DNA from: an uncultured Alistipes sp.
GTDB taxonomy: Bacteria; Bacteroidota; Bacteroidia; Bacteroidales; Rikenellaceae
Assembly (NCBI GenBank): GCA_938014215.1
Contig: CALLRW010000024.1
Span: 1 to 64,000 of the forward strand
Reading direction: 5' to 3'
DNA: 64,000 bases
Shown here: piece after piece, positions 8,101 to 15,320 of the stretch
How positions within the stretch are numbered: position 1 is the first letter of the stretch
How the letters are laid out: each line of letters opens with the position of its first letter
Notes under the pieces: model-generated
What the model saw: the letters and a program-made list of their open reading frames with translations, nothing else
The model's database searches: none
Told to the model about the DNA's origin: nothing
Position numbers and translations under genes: made by a program

Positions 8101-9156
8101 ATGGTACAGGCACTCTCTATCTCGGAGAACATCCACACGATTCTCCGCGTTCTCTACGACGACATGATGGTTCTCTGCTATCCGATGGCCAAAGTTGCCA
8201 CGGCCATAGCCGGAATCGGGGCCCTGATCTACATCGCCTACCGCATCTGGCAGGCGATGGCCCGGGCCGAACCCATCGACCTCTTCCCGCTGCTGCGACC
8301 TATGGCGATCGGAATCTGCATCATGTTCTTCCCGACCCTTGTGCTCGGATCGCTCAACGGAATCCTCTCCCCGCTGGTGCAGGCCACCCACTCGCTGATG
8401 GTCGGCCAGACCTTCAATATGCAGGAGTGGCGGCAGGAGTGTGCACGCCTCGAACAGGAGAGCCGCGAGCGGCTTCCGGCAGAGAGTTACTACACCGAGG
8501 ACGAGGAGAAGGAGCGCGAGCTGCAGGCCCTGGGCATCGACGAGCAGTCGCAGCAGGCCCTCGACCGAATGCAGAGCGAGCGGAAGTCGTGGAGCATCAA
8601 GGGGATGATTCTGAAGGCCCTTACCGCAATCATGGAGCTCTTCTTCGCCGCGGCGGGCGTGATCCTCGACGTACTGCGGACCTTCTACCTGATTGTCCTC
8701 TCGCTGCTCGGGCCCATCGCCTTTGCCATCTCAATCTTCGACGGATTTCAGAATACCCTGGTGCAATGGTTCTCCAAGTATATCTCCATCTACCTGTGGC
8801 TTCCCATCTCGGACCTCTTCTCGGCCATCATCGCCCGGCTGCAAACCCTCTCGTTGCAGCACGATGCCGAGATGATGGCGCAGGACTACAACTGGTATTT
8901 TGACATGTCGAACAGCATCAACCTGATTTTCATCCTCGTGGCCATCTGCGGCTATCTCTGCATCCCTTCGATTGCCTCGTGGGTCGTGCAGGCCAACGGC
9001 TTCTCCTCCTACAACCGGACCATTTCGCGCGCTACGTCGCTCGTGAGCGGCGGTGCCGGCTGGATTACCGGGAAGGTCTGGGCCGGGACCAAAAGCACGG
9101 TCGGAGCCGCCGGAAAGGGGCTGGCAACCGCAGCTCGCCTGATCCTCAAAAAATAA
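8101..9156 (+). CDS. traJ: Conjugative transposon protein TraJ, VirB6-like membrane protein
   Basis: 351 residues with several membrane segments: about residues 28-47, 60-84, 180-220 and a long hydrophobic C-terminal part including NLIFILVAICGYLCIPSIAS. A soluble acidic segment lies between (about residues 110-165). The conserved stretch LLGPIAFAISIFDGFQNTL and the ending in a glycine/alanine-rich basic tail match TraJ. It is the polytopic inner-membrane component of the secretion channel. It lies between traI and traK as in CTnDOT, with a 7-bp gap to traK. Confidence 0.88.
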   Translation: MVQALSISENIHTILRVLYDDMMVLCYPMAKVATAIAGIGALIYIAYRIWQAMARAEPIDLFPLLRPMAIGICIMFFPTLVLGSLNGILSPLVQATHSLMVGQTFNMQEWRQECARLEQESRERLPAESYYTEDEEKERELQALGIDEQSQQALDRMQSERKSWSIKGMILKALTAIMELFFAAAGVILDVLRTFYLIVLSLLGPIAFAISIFDGFQNTLVQWFSKYISIYLWLPISDLFSAIIARLQTLSLQHDAEMMAQDYNWYFDMSNSINLIFILVAICGYLCIPSIASWVVQANGFSSYNRTISRATSLVSGGAGWITGKVWAGTKSTVGAAGKGLATAARLILKK

Positions 9157-9163
9157 TCGCATT

Positions 9164-9787
9164 ATGGAATTCAAATCATTGTTGAACATCGAAACCTCCT
9201 TCCGGCAGCTGCGCCTCTACGCGCTCGTCTTCGCCGGAATCTGCGCCGTGGTGACCATCACGGCCGTCAGCCTCTCGTATGCCTTTGCCGAACGGCAGCG
9301 CGAGAAGATCTACGTTCTGGACAACGGCCGCTCGCTCATGGTCGCCCTCTCGCAGGACCTGGCCCAGAACCGTCCCGTCGAGGCCCGCGAGCATGTGCGC
9401 CGCTTCCACGAACTCTTCTTCTCGCTCTCGCCCGACAAGGCAGCCATCGAGTCGAACATGGAACGGGCCCTGCAGATGGCCGACAAGAGCGCTCTGTCAT
9501 ACTACAAGCTCCTGCAGGAAAAGGGGTTCTTCAACCGGCTGATTGCCGCCAACGTCTCGCAGATGGTCCATGTGGACAGCATCCGCTGCAACTTCGACCG
9601 CTATCCCTACGAAGCCACGACCTACGCCCGGCAGCGCATCATGCGCGAGAACACGATCACCGAGCGGTCGCTCGTCACGACCTGCCGGCTGGTCAACGTC
9701 TCCCGCTCGGACAACAACCCGCAGGGGTTTCTGGTCGAGGATCTGATGATTGTCGAAAATAAGGACCTGCAGACCTATGACCGTTAA
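9164..9787 (+). CDS. traK: Conjugative transposon protein TraK, VirB8-like
   Basis: 207 residues. The N-terminus MEFKSLLNIETSFRQLRLYA is typical of TraK, followed by a single membrane segment (about residues 22-44) and a periplasmic domain with EHVRRFHELFFSLSPDKAAI. It has one transmembrane anchor and an NTF2-like periplasmic domain, as in VirB8 proteins that nucleate the channel. The C-terminus overlaps traL by 11 bases, so the two are probably translationally coupled. Length and order agree with CTnDOT. Confidence 0.88.
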   Translation: MEFKSLLNIETSFRQLRLYALVFAGICAVVTITAVSLSYAFAERQREKIYVLDNGRSLMVALSQDLAQNRPVEAREHVRRFHELFFSLSPDKAAIESNMERALQMADKSALSYYKLLQEKGFFNRLIAANVSQMVHVDSIRCNFDRYPYEATTYARQRIMRENTITERSLVTTCRLVNVSRSDNNPQGFLVEDLMIVENKDLQTYDR

Positions 9788-9995
9788 AGCACTTATCCAA
9801 AGCCGCGTGCGCTGGCTGCGCCGTCGTATCCGGCGCTGGCACGACCGGCTCTCGCTCCGAACCCGGCGGTGCATCCTCCTGGGGATGTTTCTGCTGCTGG
9901 TCGGGCTCTACGGGTTGCTGCTCTTCAGCCCGGCACCGCGCTTCGACTTCGGGAGGATGGCGCCTCCCTCTTTGGAAAATCTGAAACTTCGATAA
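9777..9995 (+). CDS. traL: Conjugative transposon protein TraL (DUF3989)
   Basis: 72 residues. It begins MTVKALIQSRVRWLRRRIRR, a strongly basic cytoplasmic segment, followed by one membrane segment (about residues 33-51) and a short exported tail. This is the architecture of DUF3989/TraL, a small inner-membrane component between TraK and TraM. The ATG lies inside the end of traK in another frame. A start nine codons further upstream is open but would lie deeper in traK. traM starts 2 bp after its stop. Confidence 0.82.
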   Translation: MTVKALIQSRVRWLRRRIRRWHDRLSLRTRRCILLGMFLLLVGLYGLLLFSPAPRFDFGRMAPPSLENLKLR

Positions 9996-9997
9996 CC

Positions 9998-11197
9998 ATG
10001 GAAGAGAGACAAAAAAACACACCGACGCCCGATTCTGCGGCATTCGAGCGTCAGCGAAAAAGAAAAGTCGTTCTGGTAGCCGCGGTCGGGAGTTGTCTGG
10101 TCATCGGGTTCATCTGGTTCCTCTTCAAACCCGCGCCCACGATCGGCGAGGGGCAGGCAGGGATCAACACGACGCTGCCCGACGGCAAGGCCCCAAAGAT
10201 CGAGGGCGACAAGCGCAAGGCCGCGGAGCGCGTGGCCAGCGAGGAGCAGTCCCGCAACCGGATGATGACCCTCGGGGACAACTCCTTCTCATTGCTCGAT
10301 GAAGAGCTTCGCAACACGGAGCCGCAGTCTCCGACCGATGATCCCGTGCGCCGGGCTGCCGAGGCAAACCGCGCCATGCAGCAGCAGGCCCGGCAATTCT
10401 ACGCCGCGCCGCCGCGCAATTCCGAGGTCGAAGAGCTCCGCGAGCAAGTCGCCTCTCTGCAGCAGCAACTCGCCATCGAGCGGCAGCAGCCCGACCCGAT
10501 GGAGGTGGCCGAGGAGCAGTACCGCATCGCACAGCGCTACCTCGGAGGCGGGACCGGGGTTTCAGGCGAGGCCGACGGCGTGAAGTCCTCGGGACGTTTC
10601 AGCGTCATGCGACCTGTCCGCGAGGGCGACGTCCGGGCTTCGACCCTCAATCCGCGGATCGACTCCGCGCGGGAGCGCAACATCGGGTTTTTGACGACCG
10701 CGGGCGTTCTTCCGGTGGATACAACTCCGACCATCCGAGCCTGCGTTGTGCAGACACAGGTCGTGCGCGTTGGTTCGACAATCGCCCTCCGACTGCTGGA
10801 ACCGGTACGCATCGACGGCGAGGTAATCCCCCGCAACACGCCGCTCTACGGCGCCGTCTCCGTAACGACCGACCGGCTGCGGGTGACGGTAACCTCCATC
10901 GAATACCGGGGACACATCTTCCAGGTGCAGGCCGAGGCGTATGATCTCGACGGGCAGCCGGGAATTAACGTCCCCAACTCCCGTGAACGGACAGCCCTCA
11001 AGGAGGCGCTGGCATCCGTGGGGCAGACGGCCGGGACGAGTGTGAACATCACCCATTCGGCCGGGCAACAGGTCCTCGCCGAGTTTGCACGAGGAGGAAT
11101 TCAGGCATCCTCCCGCTACCTCTCCGAGAAGCTCCGCGAGGTACGCATCACCCTCAAGGCCAACCACCAGATTCTGTTAATCTCCAAAGAAAACTAA
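9998..11197 (+). CDS. traM: Conjugative transposon protein TraM, VirB10-like
   Basis: 399 residues from ATG at 9998 (MEERQKNTPTPDS); upstream frame overlaps traL. A single membrane segment (about residues 25-43) is followed by a periplasmic helical, Gln/Glu-rich linker with coiled-coil character (about residues 130-170). The C-terminal domain from about residue 215 contains ACVVQTQVVRVGSTIALRLL and ends ITLKANHQILLISKEN. This is the Transposon_TraM family, equivalent to VirB10, spanning the periplasm. traN follows after 11 bp. No truncation is apparent. Confidence 0.9.
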   Translation: MEERQKNTPTPDSAAFERQRKRKVVLVAAVGSCLVIGFIWFLFKPAPTIGEGQAGINTTLPDGKAPKIEGDKRKAAERVASEEQSRNRMMTLGDNSFSLLDEELRNTEPQSPTDDPVRRAAEANRAMQQQARQFYAAPPRNSEVEELREQVASLQQQLAIERQQPDPMEVAEEQYRIAQRYLGGGTGVSGEADGVKSSGRFSVMRPVREGDVRASTLNPRIDSARERNIGFLTTAGVLPVDTTPTIRACVVQTQVVRVGSTIALRLLEPVRIDGEVIPRNTPLYGAVSVTTDRLRVTVTSIEYRGHIFQVQAEAYDLDGQPGINVPNSRERTALKEALASVGQTAGTSVNITHSAGQQVLAEFARGGIQASSRYLSEKLREVRITLKANHQILLISKEN

Positions 11198-11208
11198 ACA
11201 ACAACACC

Positions 11209-12099
11209 ATGAAACGAGACCTCATTTATCTGACTCTTCTGGCCGCTCTTTTTGCCGCGGCCAAAGTCATGGCTCAAAACGACGGGACCACGTCCCGGCA
11301 GGAGCTCACGCCTCGCACCATCGAGGTGGGATTCACGAAGACCGTACATATCCTCTTCCCGGCGCCCGTAACCTACATCGACATCGGCTCGATGTCCATC
11401 ATCGCCGGGAAGGCCGACGGCGCGGAGAATGTCGTGCGGGTGAAGGCCGCCGTGCGCGACTTTGCGGAGGAGACCAACCTCACGGTGATTACCGAGGATG
11501 GCGGGTTCTACACCTTCGATGCCCGGTATGCCGAGAACCCCACTACATCGACCATCGAGATTGCGGCCACGGAGAGTCCGGTAGCACAGCCCGCGTCAGC
11601 CTCGGAGCCTGCCCGTGCGGACGAGGGGCACGTGCTGCTCCGTGAGGTGGGACGGGAACGCCCTGCCACGATAAAGCGCGTGTTGAGCGACATCTACCGC
11701 CAGAACCGCGCGGATGTAAAGGGTATCCACACCCGGAAATACGGCGTGGAGGTCGAGGTGCGGGGTATCTACGTCCACAATGACGTGATCTACCTCCATG
11801 TGCAGATTGCCAACAACACGAACATCTCCTTCGAGGTGGACTATCGCCGCTTTGTCGTCGCGGACCGCAAGGCGGCCAAACGCACGGCTCAACAGCAGCG
11901 CATTATCGAACCGCTGCGGGTCTGCAACGACCCCTTGATTGTGCGCGGACACCAGCGCCAGCGCATCGTCTTCGCCCTCCCGAAACTGACTCTTGAGGAG
12001 GACAAAATTCTCCTGCTGGAGATCGCCGAGAAGGACGGAGCCCGACACCAATACCTCGAAATTTCAAGCAAGGAGCTACTCGGAGCGAAGGCTCTGTAA
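11209..12099 (+). CDS. traN: Conjugative transposon protein TraN (DUF4138), VirB9-like
   Basis: 296 residues with a signal peptide (about residues 1-22, ending KVMAQ). The motif TIEVGFTKTVHILFPAPVTY followed by IDIGSMSIIAGKADGAENV is characteristic of DUF4138/TraN. The C-terminal half has beta-rich IYLHVQIANNTNISFEVDYR. TraN is the VirB9-like outer component that pairs with TraM. It is the last recognisable tra gene here: a hairpin terminator starts 26 bp after the stop, and traO, traP and traQ, which follow in CTnDOT, are absent. Confidence 0.9.
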   Translation: MKRDLIYLTLLAALFAAAKVMAQNDGTTSRQELTPRTIEVGFTKTVHILFPAPVTYIDIGSMSIIAGKADGAENVVRVKAAVRDFAEETNLTVITEDGGFYTFDARYAENPTTSTIEIAATESPVAQPASASEPARADEGHVLLREVGRERPATIKRVLSDIYRQNRADVKGIHTRKYGVEVEVRGIYVHNDVIYLHVQIANNTNISFEVDYRRFVVADRKAAKRTAQQQRIIEPLRVCNDPLIVRGHQRQRIVFALPKLTLEEDKILLLEIAEKDGARHQYLEISSKELLGAKAL

Positions 12100-12124
12100 G
12101 GATTGCAAGAAATAATAAACCTTG

Positions 12125-12170
12125 TAGCAAGTAAGCCGTTAAGGGAATTAGCGACTTACTTGCTATTTTT
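12125..12170 (+). terminator. Rho-independent terminator after traN
   Basis: Perfect 11-bp inverted repeat TAGCAAGTAAG (12125-12135) / CTTACTTGCTA (12155-12165) followed by a T-rich tract. It lies directly after traN and would end the tra operon transcript. The 19-nt loop is long for an intrinsic terminator. Confidence 0.65.
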
Positions 12171-12273
12171 ATATCCACTCAACAAATATGGAACAACTTA
12201 TTCCTACTCACAAACATCGTGTGAACCAAATTTAGATGGACAAAACTTTCAAAATACATTCTAAAAACAAGCA

Positions 12274-12320
12274 AAAAGGTTATATACATACAACCTTTTC
12301 TGGAAATTATGTTATCTTTG
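12274..12320 (+). promoter_or_regulatory. Promoter and candidate operator of the first Fic gene
   Basis: TATCTTTG at 12313-12320 matches the Bacteroidetes -7 box TAnnTTTG and lies 28 bp before the fic start. Just upstream is a perfect palindrome AAAAGGTT (12274-12281) / AACCTTTT (12292-12299), spaced like a binding site for a dimeric regulator near the -33 region. No good -33 TTTG is visible. Autoregulation by the winged-helix end of the Fic protein is an inference. Confidence 0.5.
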
Positions 12321-12347
12321 TAATATTGATGGAAAATAGATGTCCGT

Positions 12348-13415
12348 ATGAAATATCTTAACATAAAAAAGGCTCTTGCTGCATGGCAGAATTTGCAACC
12401 ACTGTCAGAAAAGGATAAAGAACGGCTTAGCCGACGTTTTACAGTGGATTTCAATTACAACAGCAACCACATTGAGGGTAACACGTTAACTTATGGACAG
12501 ACAGAAATTCTGCTGCTTTTCGGCAAAGTGATTGGGGAGGCAGACGTGCGTGACGTACAAGAAATGACCGCAAGTAACGTAGGCCTGCGAATGATGACGG
12601 AAGAGGCTATGGTGAAGGGAGTGCCATTGACACAGAATTTTATCCGGACATTACATAAAACCATATTACGAGAAGATTATACTGTTTATCGAAATTTGCC
12701 TGGCGGCATGCAAACAAGTTATGTAATTCATGCCGGCCAGTATAAAACACGGCCGAACAGTGTTATTACGCGGTATGGGGACAGATTCGAATATGCTTCA
12801 CCCGAGGAGACTCCTGGATTAATGGGAGATCTGGTGGATTGGTATAATGCCGCGGAGAAAGAGGGAAAACTATCTCCAGTAGAGTTGGCCGCGTTGTTTC
12901 ACTATCGTTATATACGCATTCATCCATTCGAGGACGGCAACGGTCGTATTGCACGACTGATGGTAAACTACATTCTGACTCGCCATGATTATCCGATGAT
13001 TGTCGTCCGAAGCCGCAGAAAGAGTGAATATTTGGAGGCCTTGCATCAAACGGATCTCGAAGTTGGCCCTGTCCCCAGTGATGGAGCCCATGCAGGGATC
13101 AAGGAGATTCGTCCTTTTTTGAAATATTTCAATGCCTTGGTGGCTACGGAAGTGTATAATGATGTGCTGTTCGTAAGTGAAAGGAATGAGAATGTATGGT
13201 GGTATGATGGGGAACGGATTGCCTTCCGAACCCCCAATTATACGAAAATTCTGAACGCCATGCGAACACAACCAACATTAACACTGGCAGACATGAAAGA
13301 GGAAACAGGTATTAGTGTGACGGCTATACAGAAACTGCTGGATCAATTGATTTCAAAAAAGTATGTGGAGCGAGGCGAGAAGGAAGGAAGCTGGAGAGTA
13401 TTTGTAACACAATAA
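12348..13415 (+). CDS. Fic family protein with C-terminal winged helix
   Basis: 355 residues. The catalytic Fic motif HPFEDGNGR begins at residue 192 and is complete, so AMP (or other NMP) transfer to a target hydroxyl is expected. The N-terminal SNHIEGN (S39...E43-G) matches the inhibitory helix motif [S/T]xxxE[G/N] in cis. The C-terminal part (ADMKEETGISVTAIQKLLDQ) is a winged-helix DNA-binding domain, common in Fic proteins of Bacteroides. Base composition is AT-richer than the tra genes, suggesting a separate origin. A terminator follows at 13461. It may be a self-regulated Fic protein acting on a host target; the target is unknown. Confidence 0.88.
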   Translation: MKYLNIKKALAAWQNLQPLSEKDKERLSRRFTVDFNYNSNHIEGNTLTYGQTEILLLFGKVIGEADVRDVQEMTASNVGLRMMTEEAMVKGVPLTQNFIRTLHKTILREDYTVYRNLPGGMQTSYVIHAGQYKTRPNSVITRYGDRFEYASPEETPGLMGDLVDWYNAAEKEGKLSPVELAALFHYRYIRIHPFEDGNGRIARLMVNYILTRHDYPMIVVRSRRKSEYLEALHQTDLEVGPVPSDGAHAGIKEIRPFLKYFNALVATEVYNDVLFVSERNENVWWYDGERIAFRTPNYTKILNAMRTQPTLTLADMKEETGISVTAIQKLLDQLISKKYVERGEKEGSWRVFVTQ

Positions 13416-13460
13416 TTCAGAATAAACGTTTTTGCAACGGATTAATTTCTAAAAGTTACT

Positions 13461-13495
13461 AGTCTACAAATCTAAAAAATCTGTAGACTTTTTTA
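13461..13495 (+). terminator. Rho-independent terminator after the first Fic gene
   Basis: Perfect 8-bp stem AGTCTACA (13461-13468) / TGTAGACT (13482-13489) followed by a run of T, 46 bp after the fic stop. It also separates this gene from the convergent minus-strand block. Confidence 0.7.
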
Positions 13496-13569
13496 TTTAT
13501 CCCCCAGACACACTTGTGGAACAATATCATCAAAATACTCCTCACACATAATTTCCATAGCGTGATTTA

Positions 13570-14178
13570 TTATCTGGTTCGACAATAAGTCATGGTTCCA
13601 TAAGGTTTCCGGCGTTGGATCTCGATCAGCAGACCTCTTTGGACCAGCAAGGCGTAGATCTCCCGGACGAAGTGCACGCACGGCGAATCGAAAGAACAGC
13701 CCAGTGGTGCACGGACGGTGTGCACCATCAGTTGCCGCACCAGCTCCTCGAGAACCTCGTCCCGAAGGTGGTATTTCGAAGGGGCAGAGGTACGGAAAGC
13801 CTCAAGAAAAAGCTGTTCGGAATAGTGTTGCCGGTAGTAGGCCAACTCCTCCTCGACGGTAAAGTCATAGAGTCGGTCGTAGCGGTCCGTTGTCTGATAT
13901 TGAAACGAGGTTCCCTGTCGCAGGATTCTTTCAACAAGGGCGATATGCGGTTCCTCGACCGGGCCGGAGAGTTCCGTCGGATGGCAGTAGAGACAGGTCG
14001 TTCCCAACTGGAAGGAGGGACATCCCGGCGGATTCTCCAGAATCGTAAAACCGACACGGGAGAAGAGCGCGCGGATCTCCGTGTAGAACCGGTCGTGTTG
14101 TTCGTGCGACATACGGCCGTCGTTATAGCCCGCCTCGATGCGGAAGTAGACGTCATAGATTGGATGGATGGTTTTCAT
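13570..14178 (-). CDS. Unrecognised mobile-element protein, 202 residues
   Basis: 202 residues, begins MKTIHPIYDVYFRIEAGYND, soluble, with mixed helix/strand. It contains a cysteine/histidine cluster (CPSFQLGTTCLYCHPTELSG) that could bind a metal, but the spacing matches no family I know. It lies 64 bp downstream of the ArdC-like gene on the same strand and is probably co-transcribed. In another frame, a coding-looking stretch continues past its stop and ends at 13493 (MEIMCEEYFDDIVPQVCLGD), which could be a remnant of a longer C-terminus or of another gene. No function is proposed. Confidence 0.6.
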   Translation of the reverse strand: MKTIHPIYDVYFRIEAGYNDGRMSHEQHDRFYTEIRALFSRVGFTILENPPGCPSFQLGTTCLYCHPTELSGPVEEPHIALVERILRQGTSFQYQTTDRYDRLYDFTVEEELAYYRQHYSEQLFLEAFRTSAPSKYHLRDEVLEELVRQLMVHTVRAPLGCSFDSPCVHFVREIYALLVQRGLLIEIQRRKPYGTMTYCRTR

Positions 14179-14242
14179 GGCTTGAAAAAGTTAAGCCGCA
14201 GCCCGAAGACTGCGGCATGGTTCAATAATCGGCAACAAAAAT

Positions 14243-15235
14243 CTATGCAGCCGGAGCTTCAGTCTCCTCTTCTGCAATTTCGTCGGTTCCGGTTTCCAGA
14301 TGATCGAAGATCATCCGGGTGGCCCGGTTGACGTCGACCAGAATATCGAAAAGGTAGGAGGGCTTCCGATGCAACTCTGAAAGCCACCCTTTGAGATAGG
14401 CGGCATTCTCCTCGCGAGGCGTCGTGGCAAAGCCAGTCATGGCACCGCACAACGCCGAGGTCAGCTCCGCAACCAGCTCTTCGCGGGCATACTGTTCGTC
14501 GCCAAAGCAGGTTCCCATCGTGCGGTTCAGACGCTCGGCATGGCCCGTGCTGTGAGCAATCTCGTGCAACAGGGTCCCGTAGAAGGCCTCACCCTTCGGA
14601 AACTGCTCCTTGAGCGGGCAGACGACCCGATCGTGCAGGCGCGTGTAATAGGCCCGGTCGCCGTAACGGAGTTCAATCGGGCAGAGCCACGACTGCTGCT
14701 CGACCATCCGGTCAATCGGCTCGCAGACCATTCCGTCGGAGTAATCCTTCCGCTCGGCGCGGGCCGTCAGCGCCGTATAGCGTTCCGGTTGCTTCTCTTG
14801 CATATCCGTCTGGTCGAGGTTGAAGACCGAATAGTAGCGAATGATGGGAATGACCTCGTATTGTTTGCGGGCCTCCTTCGGAAGCTGGCGATACTCCTCG
14901 AGGTCGATCTTGCGGCGGGTCTCCTTGTGGCGGATGCAGATCTTCCAGAAGTAGACCGGGAACGACAGGGAGCCCTTGAGGATATTCAGCCCCTCCTCCT
15001 TGGCCTGCCGGAAGGTCATAAAGATCGGCGTTTGGTAGCCGGCTATCCCCGAGAGAAAGAGCAGCATCAGGATGTTCCCGGCCCGGTAGGGCGTGCCGCG
15101 CAGGTTGCGGGGAAGACCGTGTGCGAGGTCCGTGATCCACGGTTTCTGCCAGTCGGTTTCGAGGTGTTCGATACGCTGGATCATCAGCTCCGTCAGTCGG
15201 GGTGCTATGGCATCTATCAGATTCTGGTTTTTCAT
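14243..15235 (-). CDS. ArdC-like antirestriction protein (ssDNA-binding domain plus zincin)
   Basis: 330 residues. I start at 15235 (MKNQNLIDAIAPRLTELMIQ) because the 18 upstream codons look non-coding. The N-terminal domain, with WQKPWITDLAHGLPRNLRGT and YRAGNILMLLFLS, is the ArdC-type ssDNA-binding domain. The C-terminal domain has the metallopeptidase motif HEIAH (about residue 224) followed by GHAERLNR, typical of the associated zincin-like peptidase. Such proteins protect incoming single-stranded DNA of conjugative elements from restriction. It lies between the unknown 202-residue gene and the parB-like gene, 85 bp after the latter. Anti-restriction activity is inferred from the family. 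Confidence 0.88.
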   Translation of the reverse strand: MKNQNLIDAIAPRLTELMIQRIEHLETDWQKPWITDLAHGLPRNLRGTPYRAGNILMLLFLSGIAGYQTPIFMTFRQAKEEGLNILKGSLSFPVYFWKICIRHKETRRKIDLEEYRQLPKEARKQYEVIPIIRYYSVFNLDQTDMQEKQPERYTALTARAERKDYSDGMVCEPIDRMVEQQSWLCPIELRYGDRAYYTRLHDRVVCPLKEQFPKGEAFYGTLLHEIAHSTGHAERLNRTMGTCFGDEQYAREELVAELTSALCGAMTGFATTPREENAAYLKGWLSELHRKPSYLFDILVDVNRATRMIFDHLETGTDEIAEEETEAPAA

Positions 15236-15320
15236 GGCTGGATGGGATTGGAAAGATTGAAAACAGGTCGGAAATGAAAGACGGAGCAATCGTTTGATTG
15301 CTCCGTCGGTTTTACTTGGT

